20,245 nt of DNA from DATMRF01 sp035566435. GTDB taxonomy: Bacteria > Verrucomicrobiota > Verrucomicrobiia > Limisphaerales > UBA8199. The stretch spans positions 1 to 20,245 of the forward strand of contig DATMRF010000065.1 in the NCBI GenBank assembly GCA_035566435.1, read 5' to 3'. The notes beneath the pieces were generated by a model. That model made no database searches. It worked only from the letters and a program-made list of their open reading frames with translations, and was not told the DNA's origin. This document shows, one piece after another, positions 1 through 7,247 of this stretch (its first letter is position 1; every line of letters starts with the position of its first letter). The position numbers were made by a program, and so were the translations under genes.

Positions 1-34
1 AGGTCTCAAGTCCAGAGGCGTGGCAAGAAGGGGT

Positions 35-74
35 GGAAGATGTTGTGTGCGCGCAGGGGGGGTGCTTTTTAGCC
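35..74. repeat. Direct repeat pair, copy 1 (copy 2 at 394-430)
   Basis: The segment beginning GGAAGATGTTGTGTGCG and ending TTTTAGCC recurs at 394-430 with small changes: a CG dinucleotide is lost in copy 2 and the G-run and T-run boundaries shift. Both copies are followed by GTCCCAAGC-type words, so the repeated unit probably extends into the GTCCC-rich sequence. Confidence 0.75.
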
Positions 75-201
75 TCAAAGTGTCCCAAGCTCGGTAAACA
101 CGGGGGATTTTCGCCTTTTGAGCCGTCCCCAAAGTGTCCCAGAAGTGTCCCGGTTTAGTCGATAGTTCATAGTCGATAGTCGACCAGAGCGTCAAAGGAC
201 G

Positions 202-232
202 GGGACGGGGTGGCGACGTCCCAGGGCGTCCC
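202..232. repeat. 31-bp direct repeat, copy 1 (copy 2 at 313-343)
   Basis: Positions 202-232 and 313-343 are identical except for one base (GGCGACG versus GGCAACG). Each copy contains the inverted pair GGGACG / CGTCCC separated by 9 nt, so each could form a short hairpin. Further GTCCC words follow both copies. No coding role is apparent. Confidence 0.8.
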
Positions 233-576
233 AAGCGTCCCGAAGTATCATGCGTAGGATGGTCAGGTTGAGGCGTTCATGAACAGTCGAGTGGCCAAGA
301 GTGCAGCGTCTTGGGACGGGGTGGCAACGTCCCAGGGCGTCCCGGTGAGAATTTTGATTTTTGATTTTCGATTGGCGCTGCGGCGCCGGGCGTGAAAGAT
401 GTTGTGTGCGCAGGGGGGGTGGTTTTAGCCGTCCCAGCGTCCCAAGCCCGTGTTTAGCGATGGATTTTGGCAATTTTCTAGCCGTCCCAAGTGCCGTCCA
501 GGGTGGTAACGGAGCCGTCCCAACGTTGGCCGGCGGTGAGGGGCGAGGGACGAGGGCGAAGAGGGAAAGCAGGCGG

Positions 577-721
577 GTGAGCGGGCAAAACATTTCTTTC
601 TCAGACGATGCTCCGATGCGATCCCTTATCCGTTAGGACGGTGGGGGCGGAGATCCGAGGGCTGAGCGGCAAGATATTTCTTTCTCAGACGATGGCCCGG
701 TGCGATCCGTTATCCGTTAGG
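577..721. repeat. Two ~60-bp direct repeats (577-637 and 662-721)
   Basis: Two copies of a roughly 60-bp unit lie 85 bp apart. Both contain TTTCTTTCTCAGACGATG, then GCGATCC and the terminal TATCCGTTAGG, with a few substitutions between them. The second copy runs almost directly into the first member of the 60-nt hairpin family at 756. This looks like a local duplication in a non-coding region. Confidence 0.75.
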
Positions 722-755
722 GCTTGCGCCGCTAGAAATCTCCGGACCTGTGAAT

Positions 756-815
756 GGGGCGGACCATAGGCTAGTCCGTTCGCAAGCGAACCAGCGCCGA
801 TCTCCGGTCTGCCCC
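756..815. repeat. 60-nt hairpin repeat, copy 1
   Basis: The outer arms GGGGCGGACC and GGTCTGCCCC pair over 10 positions, with one G-T wobble if transcribed. The centre holds a perfect inner hairpin GTTCGC-AA-GCGAAC. The same layout recurs at 1271-1320 and 3339-3397. Paired positions change together between this copy and the 3339 copy, which argues that the fold itself is conserved. Confidence 0.8.
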
Positions 816-1097
816 CGGATGGGGGCGGCAGACCCTGTGGGGCCTGCCGCCGTGGCCTACTTCCTCTTTTTGAGGAAATGCCGAAGCCTCGGCAGGGCGG
901 CCCAAAGGGCCAGACCAACGAGCAACAAATGCTCAGAGGTAAGCTGTATTTGGACCGTATCAATTTTAACAGTCATAAAACACTCGCCAAAATCTTGGTG
1001 AATATTTCCCTCAACTCCGATTTTTGTTGAGGACGCTCTTTCGGTAGGTGAGCAATTTGACCGTTCGCGCTGCGCGGGGTCGCTTTACGCGCTGAGG

Positions 1098-1122
1098 CTG
1101 GCCAACTTCCGCCGCTGGCCAG
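1098..1122. repeat. Small inverted repeat
   Basis: CTGGCCA (1098-1104) and TGGCCAG (1116-1122) are perfect inverted repeats with an 11-nt spacer, lying immediately before the 27-bp tandem repeats. No T-run follows on either strand, so it is not an obvious terminator. Confidence 0.5.
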
Positions 1123-1123
1123 A

Positions 1124-1204
1124 ATTCCGATGACGAATCGGAGTTACGTCTTTCCGGTGACGAGTCGGAGGTACGTCTTTCCGATGACGAATTCGGATAG
1201 CGTC
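1124..1204. repeat. Three tandem 27-bp repeats
   Basis: Three head-to-tail 27-bp units occupy 1124-1150, 1151-1177 and 1178-1204. The core of each is TTCC(G)ATGACGA followed by TCGGA and a GTC end. Each unit contains the small inverted pair CCGA / TCGG (CCG/CGG in unit 2) flanking a GACGA loop. There are no unique spacers, so it is not a CRISPR array. The period is a multiple of three, but the reading frame through it on the minus strand encodes only an Arg/His-rich peptide of no recognisable family. Confidence 0.8.
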
Positions 1205-1270
1205 AACGCAATCTCGCCGGAAAATGATATTTGTCAAATCACCACGGGTCGGGTGTGCTGTCGCCACATC

Positions 1271-1320
1271 AGACCATAGCTGGCCCGTTCGCAGGCGAAA
1301 CAGCGCGGATCTGCGGTCCG
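1271..1320. repeat. 60-nt hairpin repeat, copy 2 (degenerate)
   Basis: This segment shares the order AGACCATAG, CCCGTTCGC, GCGAAACAGCGC and a closing CGGTCC with the copies at 756 and 3339. The inner hairpin is kept (TTCGC-AG-GCGAA), but the outer stem is reduced to the inner 4-6 pairs. It lies about 80 bp upstream of the sigma-factor start codon and could sit in its 5' leader. Confidence 0.7.
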
Positions 1321-1402
1321 AGCCCTTTTCTGAGCAGCCACGTTCCTTGCGGCCGAAATTCTCATGTCCGGTTTTTGGCTGGTCGGGTACTGTAGATTGG
1401 CA

Positions 1403-3256
1403 ATGACGCCCGATTGTGAATTGCTCCGCAGGTATGCGGAAGCGGGAGCCGAAGAGGCCTTCGCCGAATTGGTGCGGCGACACCTGCCCCTCGTTTATTC
1501 AGCCGCATTGCGGCAGGTCAACGGCGACGCGCATCTCGCGCAAGACGTGGCGCAGGCGACCTTCACCGAGCTTGCGCGAAAAGCGAGCTCGCTCTGCGAT
1601 CGTCAAGTTCTGATCGGCTGGCTCTATACCACAACGCATTTCGTCGCCGTCAAAACAGTGCGCGCGGCACGCCGGCGCCACCGGCGCGAACAGGAGGCTC
1701 ATGCGATGCAGGAATTACTGAATGTTCCCGAGCTCGGTTTCGACTGGGAAACCATCCGCCCGGTGCTGGACCAGGTGATGCACGAACTCAATGAGCCGGA
1801 CCGCGAGGTGATTTTGATGCGTTATTTCGAGAATCGCCAGCTTGCGGAGATCGGAGAACGAATGGACCTGAGTGAGGACGCGGCGCGGAAGCGAGTGGAG
1901 CGTTCACTGGAAAAACTCCGCACGTTTCTCTCCAAACGCGGCATCACGGCTACCGCTTCGATGCTGGCGGCTCTTTCGACGAACGCGGTTCAGTTGGCGC
2001 CGGCGGGTCTGGCGGAGGTCATCACGAGCGGATCGCTGGCGGGGGCAGGAACCGGAACGACCCTCACAATTTTGAAACTTATGTCCATGACCAAACTCAA
2101 AATCGGAATCATTGCCGCGCTAGTGGTTGCCGCCGGCACGACCCCGCTGGTGCTCGAACATCAAGCCCGAGCGCGGCTGCGGGAAAAGGACGAACGGTTG
2201 CGGCACGATGCTGAACAACTGGCGCTGCTAACGGCAGAGAATCAACACTTTTCAGAGCAACTCGCGAAGCAGAACCTGCAGCGAAGTCCTCGCCTGCCCG
2301 CACCGCCAATGCGGGCCACCATTTCGCGAGGCGAACCGCCACCGGAAGATCCGCAGTCCATCAATCGAATGGCCCAGATTCTCAATTCAGAGAAGCCGCC
2401 GCAGTTGACCCCGGCGCAGGTCGAATCGTACCTCAAAGAGAACCGGCGTAGCGCCGCCAGCCTCCTGGCGGCCTTTCGCGCCACGGGTGACCCGGCTCTT
2501 TTGCAAGAAGCGATGGACAAGCATCCCAATGATCCGCGAGTGGACTTCGCGGCAATCCATAAGCCAGACGCCTCGCCGGAAGAGCGGCGCCGGTGGTTGG
2601 ACGCTTTCAAACAGTCCGCTCCCGATAATGCGTTGGCGAATTACCTTTCGGCGTTGGACTACTTCAAGTCAGGACGGACCGACCAAGCCGTTCAAGAACT
2701 CAGCGTGGCCGCCGGCAAAAAGCAGTTCCAGGATTATACCATGGATTCCGTTCAAAACTCAGAAGAAGCGTACCGGGCGGCCGGGTACTCGGTGGCGGAG
2801 ACCAAGACGATAGCGGCGACTGCATTGCTGCTTCCGCAACTGGGGGAGTTAAAACAATTGAGCCAGAACATGATGGAGCTGGCGAATGCCTACCGGCAGG
2901 CGGGCGACGATGCCTCCGCGCAGACGGCCGTGCAGATGGTCTTCAGTCTCGGCCAGCGTTTCGATGGGTCGCAAGGGGAGGCGTTGGTCAGTCAACTATT
3001 TGGCATGGCGCTCCAAAGCCTCGCTCTGAGAGGGATGGACCCCACCAGCCCATACGGGAGCACCGGACAGACGGTTCAGGGCCGCCTCGACGAACTCACG
3101 CAACAACGCACGAAAGTGAAAGACCTCGCGGATCAACTCGGCACGATCCAAGGGATGATTTCCGCTCAGGACTGGATCAGCTACGCCGATCGTTCGCGGG
3201 CGTTCGGCGAGGACGCCGCGTTGCGGTGGGTGATAAGCAAGTATGGTAAGCAATAA
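1403..3256 (+). CDS. Sigma-70/ECF factor with transmembrane segment and long C-terminal domain
   Basis: This 617-aa protein starts with an ECF-type RNA polymerase sigma factor. Region 2 is at about residues 5-75 (LLRRYAEAGAEEAF, then AHLAQDVAQATFTELARK). Region 4 is at about 125-176 (LNEPDREVILMRYFE and the helix-turn-helix LAEIGERMDLSEDAARKRVE). After a small-residue-rich linker there is one hydrophobic segment at about 234-252 (IGIIAALVVAAG), then a coiled-coil-like stretch to about 290. A helical C-terminal half of over 300 residues follows, resembling TPR-type repeats. I chose ATG 1403 because family similarity starts at MTPDCELLRRY; an in-frame ATG at 1364 would add 13 unlikely residues. 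The fusion means the DNA-binding half may be held at the membrane until released. Such extended ECF factors are familiar in Verrucomicrobia. The C-terminal function is unknown and no separate anti-sigma gene is adjacent. Confidence 0.88.
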   Translation: MTPDCELLRRYAEAGAEEAFAELVRRHLPLVYSAALRQVNGDAHLAQDVAQATFTELARKASSLCDRQVLIGWLYTTTHFVAVKTVRAARRRHRREQEAHAMQELLNVPELGFDWETIRPVLDQVMHELNEPDREVILMRYFENRQLAEIGERMDLSEDAARKRVERSLEKLRTFLSKRGITATASMLAALSTNAVQLAPAGLAEVITSGSLAGAGTGTTLTILKLMSMTKLKIGIIAALVVAAGTTPLVLEHQARARLREKDERLRHDAEQLALLTAENQHFSEQLAKQNLQRSPRLPAPPMRATISRGEPPPEDPQSINRMAQILNSEKPPQLTPAQVESYLKENRRSAASLLAAFRATGDPALLQEAMDKHPNDPRVDFAAIHKPDASPEERRRWLDAFKQSAPDNALANYLSALDYFKSGRTDQAVQELSVAAGKKQFQDYTMDSVQNSEEAYRAAGYSVAETKTIAATALLLPQLGELKQLSQNMMELANAYRQAGDDASAQTAVQMVFSLGQRFDGSQGEALVSQLFGMALQSLALRGMDPTSPYGSTGQTVQGRLDELTQQRTKVKDLADQLGTIQGMISAQDWISYADRSRAFGEDAALRWVISKYGKQ

Positions 3257-3338
3257 TGCTCACGGGGCGATGGCGCCAGATGCCACCGGTTATGGATGAG
3301 GCCTCGGGGAACAAAACAAATTCCCAAGGGAATCGCGG

Positions 3339-3397
3339 GGGTCAGCCATAGGCCGGCCCGTTCACAAGTGAAACAGCGCCGGTCTCCGGTCTGACCC
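3339..3397. repeat. 60-nt hairpin repeat, copy 3 (possible terminator)
   Basis: The arms GGGTCAG and CTGACCC close a structure whose centre is TTCAC-AA-GTGAA. Relative to copy 1, a G-C pair of the inner stem became A-T, and a G-C pair of the outer stem became T-A. It lies 82 bp after the sigma-factor stop and is followed by ATTTTTCTGTTTTT, so it could end that transcript as an intrinsic terminator. Confidence 0.7.
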
Positions 3398-3515
3398 ATT
3401 TTTCTGTTTTTCCGGCCCAGGAGCTCGACGGCATGAGATAAGCTGTTGCAGGTCAAAGGCAGAAGCGAACTATGATACTACTGAATCCAGGGGGCATATC
3501 GCAAGAGTTACACCC

Positions 3516-5597
3516 GTGAAGACGAAGTTGAACGGGGTGTGGCTCGGGATTTTGGTCGGATTGGGTGGCCAGTGTGGGTTGGCGGCTCAAAATTGGACGC
3601 TAACCGCCTGCAGTGCGCCGCAATTGGCTTGGCAGGCAATAGCATCCTCCGCGGATGGAGCCAAAATCGCCGCTGTCGCGACGGACGGCAGTAGCGGGGC
3701 GATCTACACCTCGACGGATTGGGGCCGGACCTGGCGATCCAATGACGTGCCCTCGCTAAGATGGTCCTCGATTGCTTCATCAGCGGATGGGGCAAAACTC
3801 ATCGCCGCAGGGAGTGGGGTCGTTTACGCCTCGACCAACTCCGGAGCGAGTTGGTGGTCAAACAGCATGGCAGGCGTCCAGATCACCGGCATTTACATAG
3901 TTACCTCGTCTGCAGATGGAAATAAATTGGCAGCCGCAGATTCCTCCGGCTCGATCTACCTTTCGACAAATGCCGGTGTCTCGTGGGCGACAACCGCGGC
4001 GCCTTCGAACTTCTGGTGGGCTGTGGCATCCTCGGCCGATGGCAGCAAGCTGGTAGCGACGGCATGGAGCGCGGGGATTTACACCTCAAAGGATTCTGGC
4101 AACACCTGGGTGTCGAACAACGCACCGGCTCTCAATTGGTCTTTTGCGGCCTGCTCCGGGGATGGAACCAGGCTCCTCGCCCGGGCAGATACGCTCCTTT
4201 ACACTTCAACGGATTTTGGGACGAACTGGGCATTGCTTGGACTGCCGGCAGATGACTGGACAGAGTTTTCGACCTCCGCCGATGGCAAACGCATAGTGGC
4301 GGTGGCTGCGACCGGAAATTACGGCAGCGGCATGATGTACCTTTCCGGAAACGGCGGGGCAAGCTGGGCGACCGCCAAAGGGCCCCAGCAAAGATGGAAT
4401 TCGGTCTGTTCGTCGGCGGATGGGACCAACGTTGTGGCGGCGGCCAATGTCGGTGAGCTTTTCAGGCTGACGATTGCACCGGTTTCCTGGACTGCCACCG
4501 CGGCGCCGGCGAGCGGCTGGTCCTCGCTCGCTGCTTCGGCGGATGGCAGCAAGCTGGTGGCGGTTGGCGTGGGGGGTATCTACATCTCTGCCAACTCCGG
4601 CACAGCGTGGGCGCCAACCACCGCCCCGAATTATTCCTGGAACGGAGTGGCGTCCTCAGCGGATGGAAATAAACTGGTCGCCGTGGGCGGCACCGGTTCG
4701 ATCTTTACTTCAACCAACGCGGGGAGCAGCTGGAACTCGAACAACGTGCCGAGTCTGCTCTGGCAGGTCGTCGCGTCGTCCGCGGATGGAAATACGCTCG
4801 TCGCGTTGTCTCGCACGCAAACACTGCCCGGCTCGATCTACACCTCGCTCGACTCAGGGACCACTTGGGTTTCGAACACCGTACCCGCGGCGGATTGGTA
4901 CTCGATCGCTGCCGCGGCGGATGGAAAAAGGCTTGTCGCAGTAGGAAGCGCACGTGTCTATACCTCTCCCGATTCGGGAGCCACATGGAACCAAAGCCCA
5001 ACCCCTCCTGGCCACTGGGGAGCCGTCGCTTCCTCTGCGGACGGCGCGAAACTGGTGGCCACGGCTTACAACGACCAGGCGGGCGGAATCTGCACCTCGA
5101 CCAATGGCGGCGCCACCTGGTCATTGACCACCGCTCCACCGGAGTATTGGTATGCGGTGGCCTCTTCAGCAGATGGAAGCAGGTTGGCGGCAACGGTGTT
5201 TTTCCCGGCTGCCTTTCCGGGTTTCGGCCAGATTTACACGTCGGCCGATTCGGGCGCCACTTGGACTGCCACCGACGCCCTCGACACAAACTATTGGGTT
5301 TGTGTCACGACGTCAGCGGATGGAAGCCGGCTGGTGGCTGGACTCAACCCAGGAGGGATTTATACCTCGCGCTTAACCCCGACTCCACAGTTGAACATCA
5401 GGCGCGCCGGCCAGAACGCGCTGGTTTCCTGGACGATCCCTTCGGGTGATTTTGCGTTGCAGCAAAGCTCCGACGTGGCGACGAACAATTGGAAGCCGGT
5501 CACAAATCCGCCAATGACCAACCTGACGAACCTGCAGTATCAGAGCATCGTGACGCCGACTTCGGGCGTCGAATTCTACCGGCTGGCGTCTCCCTGA
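3516..5597 (+). CDS. Secreted protein with 14 Asp-box-like repeats (predicted beta-propellers)
   Basis: The 693-aa product starts at GTG 3516 with a Sec-type signal peptide (MKTKLNGVWLG, hydrophobic core, cleavage near LAAQ). The body is a run of about 45-residue repeats. Each has a W-x-x-(I/V)-A-S-S-A-D-G-x-K-L-V-A strand pair followed by YTSTDSG-x-TW, which is an Asp-box (BNR) motif. I count 14 SADG-type strands. Twelve Asp boxes are clear, the seventh is replaced by LTIAPVSW, and the last ends at IYTSRL. Fourteen repeats would suit two seven-bladed propellers, but this is inference. The last ~70 residues (WTIPSGDFALQQSSD to EFYRLASP) match a short C-terminal domain also seen at the end of the 11875 gene and in the fragment at 11582. 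The substrate is unknown. Asp boxes occur in sialidases and in non-enzymatic propellers, and no sialidase Arg triad or FRIP motif is evident. Confidence 0.8.
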   Translation: MKTKLNGVWLGILVGLGGQCGLAAQNWTLTACSAPQLAWQAIASSADGAKIAAVATDGSSGAIYTSTDWGRTWRSNDVPSLRWSSIASSADGAKLIAAGSGVVYASTNSGASWWSNSMAGVQITGIYIVTSSADGNKLAAADSSGSIYLSTNAGVSWATTAAPSNFWWAVASSADGSKLVATAWSAGIYTSKDSGNTWVSNNAPALNWSFAACSGDGTRLLARADTLLYTSTDFGTNWALLGLPADDWTEFSTSADGKRIVAVAATGNYGSGMMYLSGNGGASWATAKGPQQRWNSVCSSADGTNVVAAANVGELFRLTIAPVSWTATAAPASGWSSLAASADGSKLVAVGVGGIYISANSGTAWAPTTAPNYSWNGVASSADGNKLVAVGGTGSIFTSTNAGSSWNSNNVPSLLWQVVASSADGNTLVALSRTQTLPGSIYTSLDSGTTWVSNTVPAADWYSIAAAADGKRLVAVGSARVYTSPDSGATWNQSPTPPGHWGAVASSADGAKLVATAYNDQAGGICTSTNGGATWSLTTAPPEYWYAVASSADGSRLAATVFFPAAFPGFGQIYTSADSGATWTATDALDTNYWVCVTTSADGSRLVAGLNPGGIYTSRLTPTPQLNIRRAGQNALVSWTIPSGDFALQQSSDVATNNWKPVTNPPMTNLTNLQYQSIVTPTSGVEFYRLASP

Positions 5598-5784
5598 ACA
5601 TTGCTCGAAGATGCCGTAAAGGGCTGAACGAACGGCCGCAGGAAGCTTTTTTGACAACAATCTTTTCCATGTAATCAGCCGGGCCCCGCAACCTAGTTTA
5701 CGGGTTCACCATGATTGGTTTTGGGCATAAACCGGGCGATTGCCACTGCGGCCTGTTCAAGCTTCGGGCCCGGGATTAGCTGGT
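5598..5784. other. Convergent intergenic spacer
   Basis: This 187-bp spacer separates the + strand propeller gene from the end of the - strand catabolic cluster. A TTTTTT run at 5647-5652 follows a GC-rich stretch and might belong to a weak terminator for the propeller gene. I could not build a convincing stem, so no terminator is called. Confidence 0.5.
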
Positions 5785-6558
5785 TCAAAACATTCGGATG
5801 GTCACCCCTCCGTCCACGACCAGCACGCTGCCGGTGATGTAGGCCCCGGCATCGCTGGCGAGGAGCAGCGCGACGGGAGCGAGTTCGACGGGTTGACCCC
5901 AGCGGCCGAGGGCGGTGCGCGAGGCGAACCGCTGCTTTTGTTCCTCGGTCAGGATGGTCATCGGCATTTCCGTGGCAAACGGGCCCGGCGCGAGGCAATT
6001 GACGGTGATGCCGTGGGGACCGAAATGGAGCGCGTTGGCTTTGACCATGCCGTGCAAGGCAGCCTTGGTCGTGCTGTAAGCGACGCGGTCGCCGGTGCTC
6101 GCCAGCGCCATGATGGACGAGGTGTAGAGGATGCGGCCCCAGCGGCGCTCCTTCATGCCCGGCGCCAGCGCACGGGTGAGCACCATCGAGCTGGTGACGT
6201 TGAGCTCGAGCAACGCGTCCCAGTCGGCGTCACGAATGGCATCGGCGGGCTGCGGCACGTTCCAGCCGGCGTTGCTGATGAGGATGTCCACCTTGCCGAG
6301 GCGCGCAACGGCTTCACGGGCGAGTCGCTCGGCTTCGGGGCGTTTGCCGACATCGGCGGCCAGCGCTTCGACGCGCACACCGGTTTCACCGGCTAGTTCG
6401 GCGGCGGAAGCACGGGCCTGCGCTTCGTTGCGACCGCAGATGGCCACTTCGGCTCCGGCTTGCGCCAGGATCCGCGCCATTTCCTTGCCGAGCCCGCGCG
6501 TGCCGCCGGTGACGAGGACCGAGCGGCCTTTCAGATGGAAGGGGGTGCTCTCGTACAT
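5785..6558 (-). CDS. SDR-family NAD(P)-dependent oxidoreductase
   Basis: This is a classical short-chain dehydrogenase of about 257 aa, the usual length. The cofactor motif TGGTRGLG is at residues 17-24 and SNAG is in the middle. The catalytic Ser lies in TSSIMAL (about 148), with Tyr161 and Lys165 in YSTTKAA. The substrate-loop end PGPFATEM and the C-terminal VVDGG are typical of the glucose/ribitol dehydrogenase-like group. Such enzymes interconvert alcohols and ketones or aldehydes. ATG 6558 is preferred; an in-frame TTG at 6570 would add four residues. It is the last gene of the - strand cluster, about 35 bp after the shell-protein stop, so it may process the aldehyde or keto product of the aldolase. 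No encapsulation-peptide-like extension is visible, so whether it sits inside the shell is unknown. Confidence 0.88.
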   Translation of the reverse strand: MYESTPFHLKGRSVLVTGGTRGLGKEMARILAQAGAEVAICGRNEAQARASAAELAGETGVRVEALAADVGKRPEAERLAREAVARLGKVDILISNAGWNVPQPADAIRDADWDALLELNVTSSMVLTRALAPGMKERRWGRILYTSSIMALASTGDRVAYSTTKAALHGMVKANALHFGPHGITVNCLAPGPFATEMPMTILTEEQKQRFASRTALGRWGQPVELAPVALLLASDAGAYITGSVLVVDGGVTIRMF

Positions 6559-6593
6559 GGGGTGGTTCAATTCGGATGGCGGCGCAGCCCGCT

Positions 6594-7247
6594 TTACAGT
6601 TTCGGCAACAACTTCAACACGGCAGGGCCGGGGCGGGCGACGACGTGCGCGGCAATCAGTTTGCCGAGGCCTTCCACTTTGGTCTGGCCGGCCGCGACGG
6701 CGGCTGTCACCGCCGACAACTCGCCCTGTACGACCACCGTCACGTAACCACCGCCGAGCTTTTCCTTGCCGACCACTTCGACGTCCGCGGCTTTACAGGC
6801 GGTATCAATGGCTTCAAAGACGGCGGTGAATCCCTGAGTTTCGATAAAGCCCAGAGCTTGGGGATGGGATGGGTTCATAGTTGAAATGGCAGACGGAGTT
6901 GAGGAAACAGCGAGGGGGTCGTCCGGCGCGTCCGCGTCGAAGACCACGCTTTGCTGGATGAGCGGATTGAATTCGTCGCGGGAATGGATTCCGGGAAGAG
7001 CGGCCGGGGCGGGGCGCGTCAGGACGCTGGCGACGGGCCGGCCCTGCATTTGTTGGGCGATACCATGACCGCGGAGGATGGCCGTTTGCACATCGGCCAC
7101 CGCCCCGGTGATTTTGACGCAGACGCCGTAGAAATCATTAAGTTCGACTTGCAGGACGCGCACGGCGGCGGCTTTGAGCATGGCGTCCACGGCCACCAGG
7201 GCGGGCGTCAGCCCCGTGGTTTCCAGGAACCCGACGGCGCCGTTCAC
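6594..7247 (-). CDS. Bacterial microcompartment shell protein with two tandem BMC domains
   Basis: The 217-aa product has two BMC (Pfam PF00936-type) domains. Domain 1 (about residues 2-88) begins NGAVGFLETTGLTPALVAVD. It has the unusual pore-loop region ELNDFYGVCVKITG and is followed by a Pro-rich tail containing DEFNPLIQQ. Domain 2 (125-217) begins PSHPQALGFIETQGF and resembles PduA closely, with KEKLGGGYVTVVVQG at the pore and VARPGPAVLKLLPKL at the end. I chose GTG 7247 because domain 1 starts there and GTGA overlaps the aldolase stop by 4 bases. An upstream ATG at 7337 would give an Arg-rich leader that only reads the aldolase end in another frame. Met124 lies exactly where a free PduA-like protein would start, so this may be a fusion of two BMC-H genes or may produce a second product internally. 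BMC-T and CcmO are other tandem BMC types, but the long linker differs from typical BMC-T. Confidence 0.9.
   Translation of the reverse strand: MNGAVGFLETTGLTPALVAVDAMLKAAAVRVLQVELNDFYGVCVKITGAVADVQTAILRGHGIAQQMQGRPVASVLTRPAPAALPGIHSRDEFNPLIQQSVVFDADAPDDPLAVSSTPSAISTMNPSHPQALGFIETQGFTAVFEAIDTACKAADVEVVGKEKLGGGYVTVVVQGELSAVTAAVAAGQTKVEGLGKLIAAHVVARPGPAVLKLLPKL

Larger units (their letters stand above)
1..1402. other. Repeat-rich intergenic region
   Basis: No convincing gene is visible in about 1.4 kb upstream of the sigma-factor gene. Open frames here are short, overlap on both strands, and encode low-complexity Arg/Pro/Ser-rich peptides without recognisable motifs. The sequence is built from short repeats: many GTCCC-containing words between about 80 and 520, three pairs of direct repeats, two copies of a 60-nt hairpin family and a triple 27-bp tandem repeat. 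The individual repeats are listed separately. A promoter for the sigma-factor gene presumably lies near the right end, but I cannot identify one with confidence. Confidence 0.7.

Noticed and set aside
1124..1204. Possible CRISPR array
   Set aside because: The three units are directly adjacent without unique spacers and no cas gene is present.
1085..1483. Minus-strand frame of 132 codons through the 27-bp repeats
   Set aside because: The repeat period of 27 keeps the frame open by chance. The peptide is Arg/His-rich and the frame runs into the sigma-factor coding region.
3516..5597. Sialidase
   Set aside because: Asp boxes are present, but no FRIP motif or Arg triad is evident, and the repeats are too uniform for a catalytic sialidase domain.
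5640..5655. Intrinsic terminator of the propeller gene
   Set aside because: A T-run is present but I could not find a convincing GC-rich stem directly before it.
5740..6396. Open frame of 218 codons on the + strand
   Set aside because: It is antisense to the SDR gene, which has all the family motifs. The + strand peptide has none.
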